Assembly (NCBI GenBank): GCA_942486035.1
Contig: CALNXK010000025.1
Span: forward strand, 2,247,501-2,311,500
From: Porites lobata
Lineage: Eukaryota; Cnidaria; Anthozoa; Scleractinia; Poritidae
Reading direction: 5' to 3'
Length of the DNA: 64,000 bases
The notes below the pieces were generated by a model. That model had not been told where the DNA came from and did no database searches. It saw nothing but the letters and a program-made list of their open reading frames with translations. Shown one piece after another: positions 8,684-21,400 of the stretch. Both the position numbers and the translations under genes were made by a program. Numbering within the stretch: the stretch's first letter is position 1; each line of letters starts with the position of its first letter.

Positions 8684-10580
8684 GCCCCCAAGGCGTTCAG
8701 CAAAGCCTACCTGCTCGACAAGTTAGACGAATTGTGGGTCCTCCGGGAAAACATGCACAACGAGTTAGACTGGTCGTACGAATGCAGGCTCGACCAGTTG
8801 ACCAAGAAAGTGACGCTCCACTTGATCGACCCCCACGAGGCGGAGAAGCAACGCCAGCAGTACGAATTCGTGTATACCACGTGCGTCCAAAATCTGGAGA
8901 CATTCCACGCAGGAGCCCATCAAATGGAGCCTCCATCTCCAATAATTTCTTGAGTCAACCCTTTCCCGAGTAGATTTATAAATAGAACGGCTTGTTTCCC
9001 GCGAAAAGTGTCATATTTCTGTGAGTCTCGTATGTCACCGTGAAAAAAATGAAGTTGGATGAAGTCGAACTCATTAGCCCGTCCTTCGACCGTTTCCCTT
9101 TTTTACTATACGTCCATTTTTACAATTTTACAGCTGCTGGGATCTGGGTACCATGAAATAAAAGTTAATGAACTACCCGACTGAGACTGAGCATGAAGCG
9201 ATGGGATAAAGGCAGCGAGCTGAGGGTCACGTAAAGGTTATCTTTGCGAGTGTTTTTGTTTTTGTTTTTGCCGCTTTATATCCCACATTTAAGCATGCAC
9301 CTTGAAGAGAGTCGATGATTAAGCGTTCTGTGGACGATTTGGAACTTTTCGATGATCAGCGCCGAAAAAGTGTCAGGATCATTTGATTTTTGTCACCACC
9401 GTGGAGTGGATTTCGCCAGTTAAGCACCGCATGCAAAAGCGATGACCTAAGTAGCGACTAACAAGGAATGCTTCAGTTCCGAAATTTGAGAAATTGCAGT
9501 CTTCCTTTACAACTGACTTGTATCACCATGAGAATTGCCTGATAAAACTGGCGCTTGAAAAGTTGAACAGAAGACAACAGTTGCTCGACCGTGAATAATT
9601 TGCTAACGGAGAAATTTGTGACATCGCGCTCCCGTCCAAATACCCACTTATCTCAAGAAAAACAAAATGGATTGTATCTGCGCCAAAAGAATTATGACTG
9701 CCTAACAGGACAATTCTCAGCAGTTAATGCAGAAGTTTAGGCTTAATTCTTTCCTCCGAATTCGCATCGGTGGATCACTTTTTTGCGAGAAAACAATGGC
9801 TGGGCCCGGCGTTACAAAACATAGAACGGAATCATCACACTAGCTGAAGGACAAAACAACCACAAGGACTACAAGTATTTATTCAGATAAACGCATTTCG
9901 GAAAAAAAAGCCTTGAAAAACTAGAAATTTGATTAATATTGAGTCATTTAGCCGAAATAAGAACCTTAACGCTCAAAAATATTGGCTAAAAAAAACGAAT
10001 CCTGTCAGAATTACAGACTGCAGGTAGTAGTTAATCATAATGCATGTAACAGACCAGCTTCATGGCCTCTAACTGTGAGGCAAGCAACCAAAATGAAGAT
10101 TAACATAGTCAGAGTGTAAAACTCTCCACAGTATAATCTACCCACTAGAAAGAAAAGAAAGAAAATCTCTGAGGAATGAAAATGCTAAAGTCACGTTTCA
10201 CTAGCTTATGATTGTGTTTGGCCTGTCAACACCGAATTTCCTGCTGTTCGATGAAGTACAATAGCAGTGTCATTTCGTTGTTTTGATTGGCTCTTAACAC
10301 CGTCGGCGCGCGAAGTCTCCCCTGGGAACCGTTCTAATTATAAATCTACTCGGGAAAGGGTTGACTCCAAGGGCATGTATGGGAGATGGAGGCTCCATTT
10401 GATGGGCTCCTGTCCCACGAAAACCTGAGCGTCCTACAAAGCACCGTCCAGTACTTGTGCGAACAATCACCATACGATCATCCCAGCACCCACGCGCATT
10501 TCCAGGATGTGGTGGACAACCTGCAGTTGCAGGAAGACGGGCTCGACAAGGTACAAGACCACATCCGCGCCGGCATCTGA
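8684..10580 (+). pseudogene. Unknown viral-element gene split by a transposon
   Basis: The 5' part (ATG 8684, or 8639) reads a charged helical protein (KLDELWVLRENM) up to 8909. The 3' part resumes at 10420 (ENLSVLQSTVQYL, then VDNLQLQEDGLDKVQDHI) and stops at 10580. The 1503-bp insert at 8910-10412 and one copy of its 7-bp target duplication account for the gap: without them the two halves fall in the same frame and total 387 bp. The protein looks helical and possibly coiled-coil; I recognise no family. A second frame from 8590 has a hydrophobic N-terminus but degenerates, so I prefer 8684. Confidence 0.6.
8910..10412. mobile_element. Non-autonomous inverted-repeat transposon inserted in a viral gene
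   Basis: The ends are inverted repeats: CAGGAGCCCATCAAATGG at 8910 and its complement ending at 10412, with similarity over about 80 bp each. Flanks are TTCCACG (8903-8909) and TCCCACG (10413-10419), a near-perfect 7-bp target duplication. The 1.35-kb interior is AT-rich and shows no transposase. The superfamily is unclear from the ends alone. Confidence 0.7.
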
Positions 10581-11848
10581 CACCAGCACCCAGCAGCACC
10601 ACCACCACCACCACCACGAGTTCGGGTCGACGTTCCCGCTTGTACCGTCACCTGAGGATCAGAGTAAACTAAGGACGCCCCACACCCGTAGGTTCGGGCA
10701 CACGTTCCCGTTTGTAAACTTAGGGTTATCTAGGAACAGAATAAACCTCAGTTTGAAACCTGTGCCAAAAAAAAACGTGCGTTTATTTTTTTTTTTTTTT
10801 GAATTCCCTAGGGAGTCATCACCGGGGGGACCTCGACCTTGCCCCAGCCTAGGGTTAGGGTCAGGGCCAAGGGGAACGCCGTTTACCCCCCAAAACCCCA
10901 CTTTCTTTAGTGCGCATGCGCCCTCGCGAATTCTCTGTTAGGGTTCCCACATGGATGAGAATTCAAGTTCGTCTACAAATATAAGAGCCCTTAGGGTCCC
11001 ATGAGGTCACTTTTACAACACGTCATCACCCCTATGACGTCATCACCCCTATGATGTCATGGCCACACCCAGGAACACACCCCTATGACGTCATCCCCTC
11101 TGAAATTAAAATGACAGAAAAATTTGATTATGAGGTCTGCCCCCTGATTGGAATTTTAAAATGACCAGAAAATTTTGATTGTCCCAGGTACTATTGTGAT
11201 CGCGGAGGTTGAAAACGCAATTGAAAAGTATGAAACCGTCATCCCCATAAGTGGTCTATCGCGGTGGCTTACGGGTTCCATACCTTTACGTCAGTCTGTT
11301 TTAGCCAACAGCCATCTATCCACAACAGCAACTGCTACTTTAGTGTCGAGTCTCTCCACAACGGCTATTTAAGGACGGACGGTTTTTTGGGGGGAAATGG
11401 GCTTGATTTGAGAAGTAAGGAAAGAAATTAGAGTAGAGAAGATATACCCTTCAACCAGTTAGGTCCGCTAATGAGCTCAGAGATATTTTGCTTCTAATTA
11501 TTCCCATAATTTTTAAATCCCCCACATTCAACATTTTGCATTTTTTCATAATTTCAATCACCCTCCCGCAAGGTTGCAAGCGACCATGTCAAGCCACGTA
11601 TTGCTAACAAATTCAGTAACGATTTTAAGTTTCAGTCAACAAAATTAATACAAAAATTTAACTAAACAATGACTTTATTTGCATGTCCAAGAACTAAAAT
11701 TTACATGAGTATTCACTGACAACTGCATGCAATAGGACACCACTAATTTGGTTATAGAGATGCAGCCTATGCTCTCATTACGAACACCCTCGCGAGTGGA
11801 CAGCTTCCAAATAAGCCCTTTGAATAACTCGGCCATGTCCATGTGTCT
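10581..11848. other. GC-shifting flank with CRE-like repeats, no gene
   Basis: A CAC/CCA tract (10590-10618), a T-run at 10787-10800, scattered TTAGGG words (10717-10995) and a cluster of TGACGTCA motifs follow the viral block. After about 11.1 kb the DNA is AT-rich again. It may be the outer part of the element or unrelated repeats. Confidence 0.35.
11020..11095. repeat. Tandem CRE-like (TGACGTCA) motifs
   Basis: TGACGTCA occurs at 11035-11042 and 11086-11093, with the variant TGATGTCA at 11052-11059 and a partial copy at 11020. They are embedded in a repeated CACCCCTATGACGTCAT unit. TGACGTCA is the palindromic site of CREB/ATF factors. Confidence 0.5.
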
Positions 11849-12066
11849 GGATACCACTTAGCAACGTCTCGCTGACTGGCGAGCCATCTAAGCTTTGATT
11901 GTGATTGAGCGGAGCATCCCTAATTTATTTTGTTGATAATGAACCAAAATGACGTTTGAATTAACCTACATGTATGAAGGCTCCACCCAATCGCACTAAA
12001 AGCTTTGTGATCTTAAATGAACGCTTGGATGGTTTGCTATCCAGCGAGCCGTTGCTAAGTGGTATT
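11849..12066. repeat. Fold-back (MITE-like) element
   Basis: ATACCACTTAGCAACG near 11851 is complemented by CGTTGCTAAGTGGTAT ending near 12065, with arm similarity of about 35 bp. There is no coding content. Confidence 0.55.
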
Positions 12067-12639
12067 CAGTCACGTGACCAATCCAAGTACTGCAAAGGGC
12101 TAATGAAGCTGTAACTAACAGTCGATCATCGAATAATGTCCCACTCAACTTGGTCATATCCAACGAAATTCCTGGGGTAGGACGCGGATATGATGACCGG
12201 ACCGATCAAACCGTTTGGCTCTTTTTTGAGCTTGAACATATTCATAGCTGTAAAATGTCAATGTTTTTAACTTAGAGTTAGCCCGACAACTTTTCTGGTT
12301 TGTCTGAGGTGGTCAGACATAAGTCCTTTCTGAAAATGAAAAATTAATTGCAGCCCTTGCTATACCCACAACTGCCTTCACAACACTCCGTTTGAACTCT
12401 CCGCTTTACGAAACCACTCCCTAAGTGGCCAGCAGCTCCAGTTGCGGTCTCTGATCCCTGAGGGTGTTCAGTTAAGAGATCTTCTACTGTAATAGTTGCA
12501 GGGTAAATTTAAAAGTCGCAAACTTGTTTGCTCCGTCATTGTTGTGAAACAAAAATACAAGGAGGCTAAAAATTGGTAAAAGTCAATAAACGGCCACTAA
12601 TTAAAAGGTATTGAAAAAAAGAAGGATCAAGTCAGCCGC

Positions 12640-12870
12640 CTGCCCGAGCTCCCCTGGGCGAGCCAACTTTTCATTCATTTGCTTACAAAAGGTGGCGCAC
12701 AGTTTACATGAGAAACAAAAAAGTTTGCTCGGCTAGAAGGGTGACCCGGCTGGGCGGGTCACCCTATTGTGGAGGTAGGGTTAAACTCCTAGCCGGGCTT
12801 ACTTTTCTCCACATAAACACTTTGGCTCACCCAGCCGGGTCTACTCGGTCAAGGCGAGACATATAGAGCA
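12640..12870. repeat. GC-rich interspersed repeat with inverted segments
   Basis: Contains GGGTGACCCGGC / GGCGGGTCACCC and repeated AGCCGGG words, in strong contrast to the AT-rich surroundings. Probably a short inverted-repeat element. Confidence 0.4.
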
Positions 12871-12910
12871 TGCGCGAGCATTGTTAGCTCGGGCAATGTG
12901 GTGAAGTTTT

Positions 12911-13190
12911 TTTGCATTTAAGCTATTTCGAGAAAGGTTGTCGGAAAAAGTGCCCGTCACAATTCTGATAGGTATTGTTGGTTGGTTTGAGCTCACTGTT
13001 CTTTATAGAAATTGGAAAGAATGGCACGAGAGGCCATGGAATTATGTTTGCAAGTGCTTAAGAAAAGCAGCAAACGTAGGTTTGACAGTTACAGTGTCAG
13101 GAACTGTGTATTGATCATATCCCATAATACCTTTCGGGATTGCCGTCTGCACACTTTTTCCGACAACCTTTCTCGAAATAACTGCAAACG
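12911..13190. repeat. Fold-back (MITE-like) element
   Basis: TATTTCGAGAAAGGTTGTCG at 12924 is matched by its complement ending near 13179. The arms are about 30-40 bp and the loop about 200 bp. The open frame inside looks fortuitous. Confidence 0.6.
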
Positions 13191-13449
13191 CTCGCTTAAG
13201 TTGACCCTTCTGGAAGGGTGACTGTTCCACCCTGGACAGGTTTACGGCAAAGGTGACGGCAACAATAACCTCAGAAAGCGATAGCTTTAGATTAACAGAA
13301 GAACAATTTTGCACGTGCGTAACGCTTTTTGTGTACATTTCTTTGCTGTCGTTGCACGACCAGGACGTGGAACTTCCTAATTTCACGTTTTATGGAGAAC
13401 GAGTACACAAGGCGACAATTTTCTCTTTCTTTTTCTTAAATCAGATGAT

Positions 13450-14211
13450 AGGGCAGTTTATACAGGGAATATAAGCCGCGGCTTACTCTGGCGGCGGCTT
13501 ACATAAGACGCGAACACCACGTGTAAATGGCACGAAATCAGTTAGGTTCACGGCTTATTCAAGCCACGGCCAGCTCAAGCCGCGGCTTATCCTGGCCGAG
13601 GAGTTTGGACTGGGCTTATCCAGGTCACGGCATACCTTGCAGGACGTGAAAGTGTTCGTTAATACACTCAAACGTTGTCCGCGGCTTTGCTGAAGCCGTG
13701 AACAAATGCTGCGCAAGCTCTATTTTCAATTATATCCCAGACCTTCATAGCCGAGAGACACGCGCTGCAGTGGCGGGAAAATGACCTGCTTCACGAGAGA
13801 GCCGAAAATATTGTCTAAACTCCACCTCATCCACTTGCTGGAACATCTCTTTCAGACCACCCGATTGATCGCTGACGAAATTTTCGTCGAGGTTTCCGCA
13901 CAAGTTTAGCTGAACAGCCCCACACAGTAATCGTGATCGAAATATAAATTTGAAAGAAAAAAAATAGCGTAAAATATGGCGGTTTCCTGACCGAGGCCAA
14001 TCGTTTCGCAGTTTTGAACGCTCAAGCCATTGTTGAAAATAATGCGAGGTACAAAAACAAACTAAGTCATCATTGGACCGGTCTAGCGGCGAACTAAACC
14101 GTGAATCATTTATACGAGCAGTTCGCGTCTTATGTAAGCCGTACTAGTAGAAATAGTTCCTTTTGCGTCCTACGTAAGTCGCGGCTTATTTTCTCTCGTA
14201 TAAACGGCCCC
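13450..14211. mobile_element. MITE with GGGC...GTTTATAC inverted ends
   Basis: The left end GGGCAGTTTATACAGGG and right end (complement) GGGGCCGTTTATACGAG are related over about 35 bp. The interior is made of repeated AAGCCGCGGCTTA palindromes. No transposase. Confidence 0.55.
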
Positions 14212-15401
14212 AATGTCTTTTAGAACTTAACTCTAGAAAAATTCACCTACATTTGACAAATTGACCGATTTGGCACTGAGGCGGCACTGAGGTTTGAAAT
14301 CGTGCGAATACACGTTTTAAGTTACATATCCGCCACCTTCGCCGTCTAGATTGCTTGAAAAGCTCTCTGCAAAGGCCACTTTCCATTGTCCTTATGGTGG
14401 CCGGTCTGGAGTTATTCGACTATACCGCCTACACTAACATAAGGAAGATGGAATATAATGGTTAAGCAAACGACGTTAACTAGCAGCTATTTGTATAATA
14501 ACACTTGGCATTCCTAATTATTTCTTAATTCAAAGTTAATGTTATCAAAACCCAAAAAATGTGAGGTGGTGTCACTCGCAACTATGTATACTGGCAGAGA
14601 CTCTTTATAAAATAAAAAAAAACAAAGATAATGAAACTGTGCAAATTCCGCCTGAAAAACCGAAATTACTGAATCATATGGTATATTCTGATTCTAAGAA
14701 GGTCATAGGTCGTTCGCTGAGAGTCTGTGAATGCGACCTAGCCAAAAAAGTGAAAAGTTACAAAAAAATATCAAGTCGAAGTTGAAGGTTACACATTGCA
14801 GAAGACAAAACTTTGATTGTAGGGCAATTTTGCCTATTGTTGGATAAAATTATTTAAAGATATCTTTTATTTGAAAGAGTATAATAATGAAAAGCAATAG
14901 TAACGTAAAAAGCAAGCAGAAAAAGAGTGCGCTAGCTCATCATGTGACGCCACGTCAGTTGTTCTGTGGATCTTCCAGATACCGGACGCAAGGCAATCTA
15001 CTGTTATCGTTGCATTTATATGAGCTAGTCACTAGCAGTATTTTAAGGACCTGCTCATCATTTGAAAACGGCGACTTAGAGCTGTTACTCTTCACATTTT
15101 TAGAAAGTCATTTTGTGGTGCCAAGCGATGGGGAAGAAGTTGTTCATTTAAGAACTACAGTACAAACTACAGACTGTTTGCTTAGCACCGAAAAAAGAAC
15201 GTCAAAAGAACATCATGGGAATTAAAAATGTGGCAGTCTCACTCGTGCTTCATTGTGAAGGCGCCTGTTTTGAGAGCTGCCGTGAAACCATCTACATATC
15301 TTTAAAACCATTCACTATATCGAGACTATCGCAACTACTCCTTCCACCTTAGCCCTATCATACAATAGTTAGCAATGTATACGCACCGTGAACTCTCAGG
15401 T
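14212..15401. other. Intergenic DNA 3' of gene A
   Basis: AT-rich, with short open frames lacking domains. The last 150 bp would include the 3' UTR of gene A; an AATAAA overlaps its stop codon (15400 region). Confidence 0.35.
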
Positions 15402-15685
15402 TTATTTAAAAGTAACGAGATAATCTGGGTAGGACTGGCTATCATAAAAGACAACAAATATGCTTGGATCTGAGGTGTTGTCTACAACACTGTCGTATGC
15501 ATCAGTAGCGTCGCTTCCTCTGGGTGGAGGAGTTATCATTTCCTTTCGTCCAGCCGCATATTCACCCACCAGAACACGAGCAAGGTACATATAGCGGTCG
15601 CCATTTGCATCTGCTGGAGAATATCGTAATTGTGTGGAATAGGACGCATCTCGAGCAAAGTATACGCCCTTCCCATAGACAACGG
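15402..15685 (-). CDS. PARP14-like: Gene A exon 28: ART domain, C-terminal half
   Basis: Begins AVVYGKGVYFARDASYS after a CAG acceptor and ends PDYLVTFK-TAA. It carries the catalytic Tyr and the Leu of the H-Y-L triad. An AATAAA overlaps the stop codon. Confidence 0.85.
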
Positions 15686-18439
15686 CTGAAAGAAGATTTT
15701 ATCATTCACTTATCAGCAATAGGCCTTCTTCAAGGTACCATTTTTTAAAAATGCTATTTTCCAAAATTTTGCCGATTAAGCATTGTTTCTCTTGGGACGA
15801 TAGAGTAAGTCCTAAGAGAAATCGAAAACAATGGTTATGCAAAAGTTTGGAGGGACAACAAAGAGTAATATATAACAATTATTCACCGAAGTGAAGGTGG
15901 CTAGTGGTGGTGGTAATTTACCGAGGTGCGGAGCGGCGAGGTAAATCACCACCGCTAGCCACCGACACTGAGGTGAATAATTAAAATCTTCATTACAAAA
16001 CCTCAATTAACCACAATCAACAACAATCAACCTGCTGTTACAAAAAATCTAATTAATTCATCAAAACACTATCTACAATTCCATCCGTTACAAAAGAAAC
16101 CCCTCGGCCTTCATTAATAAGTGAAGAAAGAAACTATTCATTTACAAATTCTAAAAAAATAGAAGTAACTTAACCTTACATAAAAGAAGAGGAAATAGTT
16201 ATAATTAATAATAAAAGTTTAAAATTATATAAAATAAAGAATTCCATTATGCAGAGATATTAAGATCATACAATCGAATTATACTAATGACGGCTAAACC
16301 ATAAAAAGCCCTAAAGCCCTGAGGTGAATAATTGTTTTAGAACATACTAAAACAGTGAGATAAATTGAGCACAAAAATGATGATTTTTAACTCATTTACT
16401 GTTGCCAACGATCACAATTTTGGCGCGCAATGGCCGAACGGCCGCGGCCGTCGCTTTAGTTTAGCTCTTGCAGGGAAAGTTCTTCAAAAGGAGTTGCCAT
16501 TTCTTTTTGTATTTAAAATCATTCTGTAAAAAAAGATTATTAAATTTAGTTTTAAGCTTATTTATGAACAAGTCAGCTAAATAAAGTAACGCAAGACTTA
16601 AGCTTAATTTGCATTTGTAAACAAAAAACTTTTTCACCGGTTTCAAACCGTTTTGCAATCCGGGAAGCCATTTTGCTCGTGACTTACGCGAGTTTGGCGT
16701 CGCTTGCTCGGAGGAACTGGAGGTGAATCAGTGAACAGCATTGGATATTCACTGATTGAGTAACTAATCAGAGCGCGCGAAAAACACTATCCACTGTTTT
16801 AGTACTGTATATACAAAATAGATTTAGCCAGGGCTAAAAGAGAAGCTTCCTTTTATATACTTATAGTAAAAGTAATTAATTTCAAACTTTAAATCCTGGA
16901 AACACTTTTGAAATGAATACACTCTTCCATCAAGCTAGAAGTCGGTTGTTTAGGGAAAAACATAATTATGAATCAAGTTCGATCACAGCCTTGCACTTGC
17001 AGTGTTCCAGCCTTTTATGGACAAAATACCTGCAAATGCCCAGGATATATGGAGTGGGTGCGGGGGGTGGGGGAGCTGAGTGATCACGCCTGTAACCAGG
17101 ACATGACTAATCGATGGCATCAATGACATCAATGAATAATCAATAGGTAATCGATAGGTAATCAGTTGATTAGTCATTGATTATATCCGATATTCGATGA
17201 GTAATCGATGAATAATCGACAGGCCACAAAATTTTCAGTCATTCAAGTTAGTCATTGATTAGTTATCGATATAATCTCGCGGGTACGCAAACCATACCAA
17301 ATCGAAAATAAACAAACAAAGACTTCTTTGACATAAATGCGACGACGGATACAAGCTTTAGTTATGATTATTATACATTGTACTCACTATCTGTCTTCTC
17401 ATTGGCTATGAGCTTACAGCTAATTTTGGAAATCAACGCAACCTATAGATTAGTCAGTTGTCTGCTAGCAGATAACTCACTAATCTTTAGGTTGCGCGCG
17501 CAATGCATGATTTCCAATAAATATATTAATTCAGGTTCCTTGCGACGGCGTGTTTGTCGTTATTTTCTTCAAAACAAGGTATTAATAATACAACAATTAT
17601 TAGATTCGGTTTTTGTGATACCCTAAATAATCAAGGTCTCGGTAAATGTTATCAGCCTCGGCCTTTGGCTCGGCTGATAACACTTACCTCAACCTCGATT
17701 ATTCCGGATATCACAAAAACCTCATCCAATAATTGTTTATTATTTAACAATAAAGGCATTTGAAGGCCCTGAGGTATCTTCAGAAGAGCTGTCAGTAACT
17801 CGCTGGTTTTCTACATGCAAGTTAAATTCCTATTTGGCTATTATTGTCTTCAAGACCAATTAACGTAAATTTTTATCACCTTAAATAAGTTAAGAAAAAA
17901 ATTACTATAATTGTATGGGATGTGGCTCGCGCACGTGAAAATTTTGGATGGAGTTGAAAAAAAAAAAACAACAACAAAAACAACAAACAACAAAAAACAA
18001 ATCCAAGGCGTTTGTTGAACTACAATAAATAAGTTAATAATACGCGTTTATTTATTTTTGAGGCAATTTTTTTAAAACTGAATTAAAAAAGCCAGCATTC
18101 CGGCCCATGGAAAACTGCGCAGCTTAATCAGGCGGTAAAATCCTATTCGATTAATGTTGTTAAAGGAAGAGGCTTCTAATTTCTTGCTGTGAGATTTTAA
18201 AAATGAAATTCTTTAGCTCGCTCATTGTTAAGAATTTTCGCAGCCGTTTGAGTTGAAAGTTCTCTTGAACGCCTTCTCACAAATGGTGTCCATTATTTCA
18301 ATGAACGTGAGCAAGACTGAACTTCCTGCCACAAAAGGGTTTACCATGGTGCACTGCAGGACATGAAACATGGTTCACGGAAGCAACCTTAATTGAAATA
18401 GGTGTAAAAAGCCGACTCATGTTTGTGCTTCGCTTTGCG

Positions 18440-18476
<37 letters not shown>

Positions 18477-21400
18477 AATAATAATAATAATAATGATAAT
18501 AATAATTTTATTCAACTTTGAAAATATGTCCATAATTTTCAGAAATATTTGACGTAAGAATTTAAAAGCATTATACAACATTAAGAATTATATACACCTT
18601 TTGCTGTTCATTACGAGAAAATAAGCAATCAGTTTCGTGAAACTGCTACCGATAATGCGAAGATACATTCATTAACGCGAAAATACGGACATTTGCGCAT
18701 AAATCAGACCCAATTACGATTTTTAATCAACATTCAATAGGGTTTTCCGATTTAGCGGAAGTTCTGCCGAAGTGGAACTAGCCAGTTTCAAATAGGGTTT
18801 TCCGATTTAGCGGAAGTTCGAGCCATTTTTCCGAGATGTGAAATTGATTCCATTATACTGTAAAAGGTCATCTCAATTTTTTTCGCTTTAAGTAAATCTT
18901 TGCATGATGTCATTGTTTATGCAAAATATCTGGCTCGTAAAAGGATAAATGAGCACAAACATGCTCGCTAAATTTTTTCTAAAACAAAAGGATTCATTTG
19001 CAGTATTTGCGTCTAGCAGTCGCATTCGGCCGATACGCGTATGCTGTAAATGAATTCAAACACGGTGCTAACGTGTGTGAAGTCGTTTAAAAAAGATAAA
19101 GCATATGTTAACAAGGACAAAAGTAAACAATTCTGCTTTTGCTTGCTGGATGATATCCTGGGCAGGGAGGGTATCTCTCGATATCTAATTTTTCTTCATT
19201 AACCTGCGATACTGCGGTCCTTAGATTTTCCCATTTTCTTTGGGAGACCTGATCGCAGGTTATTTCTATATTTGCTACATCAAACGTAAATAAGAATCCT
19301 TTTCATTGTCTCATCGAGTGCCATATACTGATACAATAATTTATAAACAGAAAAGGAACACCATTGTATATCTCCTCTCCTACAAATTGGGAAAGACGCC
19401 GGAAAGTCTCCAGGCATCGCATCTCGCAATTTTGTCTACTTGTGGATATCTATTTGACTCTGTGCATTTTGTGGGTCAGGGTGAGGGTTGAAAACTATGG
19501 CAAAAGCTCAATAAATTCATACAAACGGTAGGATGTGCAATTATAGTTATTGGTGCAATCCAACTAACTAACCGAATGCAAATATTTTTTGACACTGGTG
19601 CGAAATTCGTTGAGTTCCCGCAAAGGTGTGGGATTGCAGAAGAAAGCCTCATATATGACAACTTATTGAATAACAAAAAAATAACAAAGCAGCACATATG
19701 TTACTAGCCTGTGTACAGACGTCCCCCCTCCCTCAGATATGAGGGAGGGGGACGTCTGTACACAGGCTAATATGTTACATGCATATTCTTTGGAAAAACA
19801 CACATTTTAAGCTAGTTCAAAATGAAGGTTTAAACAAATTAGACTGAGTACCTGCTTAGTTTTGATGGTAGAAAGAATAGGGTGAAAACCTTCTTCCCAC
19901 GCTCCGTATAAAAACCCAGCATTAGAAACATTATCACCACAGGTAGCCCAAGCTCGAAATATGAGCGTCGGCGAGCATCGGCACTGTTGCGTAACATTCA
20001 AAATATAAGGATTTGTATGGGAAAAAAACCTATCGTTTCTGTAACCTACGAAAATGAAAGGATTACAATAAAAAACAGCTTACCTTACTTAAAATGTGTG
20101 TTACGTCTCTCCTGTGTGGTCCACGGGTCGATTTATGGCCCTTTTATGAGTTTTTATGGAAACGGTTTTCTCTCTATATAAAGGTTTACCTTTTGAAATC
20201 CTTTCATTTTCGTAGGTTACAGAAACGATAGGTTTTTTCCCATACAAATCCATATATTTTGAATGTTACGCAACAATTCCCGATGCTCATATTTCGGGCT
20301 TGGGCAACCTGTGTTATCATCTGCCATACATCAGCACCTTTGTTTCTGAGAGTGCAAAGCCCGACTTTCACAGCGTATTGTGATGTTTGCTTGCACTATT
20401 TTCGTGCCGTGATTTGTTGGGGGCTGAAGAGGAATACTCCATTTTTTTTCTCGTTTTCTTCAGCCTGAGACTCTAAAGAGTTGGCCATGGAAATTACTTT
20501 CTTGAATCCTGATTTTCTTGATGAGTCGAAAGTTGAGCGCTGCAGGTTGGTCTCGTAAAGTGAAGTTATAAACAACTCAGCAATTTACTTACAGTAGTCG
20601 GCGTTAAACGAATTCCACGTATAAAAAGGCTAGAAATTGAACTCATTAATAACACTTTTGGGCATTCACATGCGCCATTCGGATCGGCATACAAAGAGAA
20701 AAATAGACTTTCATTAACGCCAACATCAAAGTTATTAACACCATCTTGAAAGTCAATAGAACAAGAAACAAACATTAAAGTGCAAACACTATTCATTATC
20801 ATTTTTATGACACTGTTTTCCATTCAATAGCATTCCTGGACAACCTTAGGATGGAAAAGACAAACATGAATGCGCTTGTATAATCAATTGAGCGTTCCTT
20901 ACATTTAATACACAAAAATCGATTTTCAATTAAACAATAGAAATTCAAACAGGTCAGCGACCATTTACGAAAGGAACAACTGCCTCGCCCTCCTGATTGT
21001 CAGTAAATATCTCAAAGTTCCAGCCATCGTGCAATTTAAGAAAACGACATCTGATAGTTATATTATTCCATCTTTCTGAACAAATACCATGAAATCTTCA
21101 ATAGCCCACAGAAGGAAAATTCTATTTAACCATTTACCAGGGGAGTGCCGCAAAGCTGTATCCCTGGGTAGTTTTATTAAAAGCATTCACGTACACGAGT
21201 CGAATACAATTATGGATATTGCCGGATTATAGTAACCTGTACCGTAAAACGTTTTAGAAGCTTCTGATAGTTGCACTGTCGAATGTTCTGTGAAATTGTT
21301 TAGAAGAATTAATTCCAAAGTATTTCAAGATATTTATACTGTTTCATTCTAGCGTTTTTAACTTATTTTAGTCGAAACATCAGTGTAATTATACATCCTC

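Larger units (their letters stand above)
2865..10580. mobile_element. Polinton/Maverick (adintovirus-like) endogenous viral element, degraded
   Basis: A GC-rich, intron-free block of closely spaced genes on both strands, unlike the AT-rich flanks. Hallmarks seen are an rve-type integrase with a C-terminal chromodomain, a capsid-like protein, a lysine-rich core-like protein, a GRF zinc-finger protein and small basic proteins, many with a TATA box close upstream of the start. This gene set fits Polintons and adintoviruses. DNA polymerase B, the FtsK-like packaging ATPase and the adenain-type protease are not visible, so the element is truncated or a derivative. Several genes carry stops, frameshifts or an insertion, so it is a fossil. 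The true ends are not defined; compositional bias may continue to about 11.1 kb. Confidence 0.75.

Noticed and set aside
8590..8973. Frame with hydrophobic N-terminus overlapping the 8684 gene
   Set aside because: The first 25 residues look membrane-like, but the rest reads as an out-of-frame shadow and runs into the transposon.
10590..10618. CAC tract that can be read as a polyhistidine run
   Set aside because: It is a simple trinucleotide repeat after the stop of the split gene, in another frame.
10710..11000. TTAGGG words suggesting interstitial telomere repeat
   Set aside because: The copies are scattered, not tandem, and too few.
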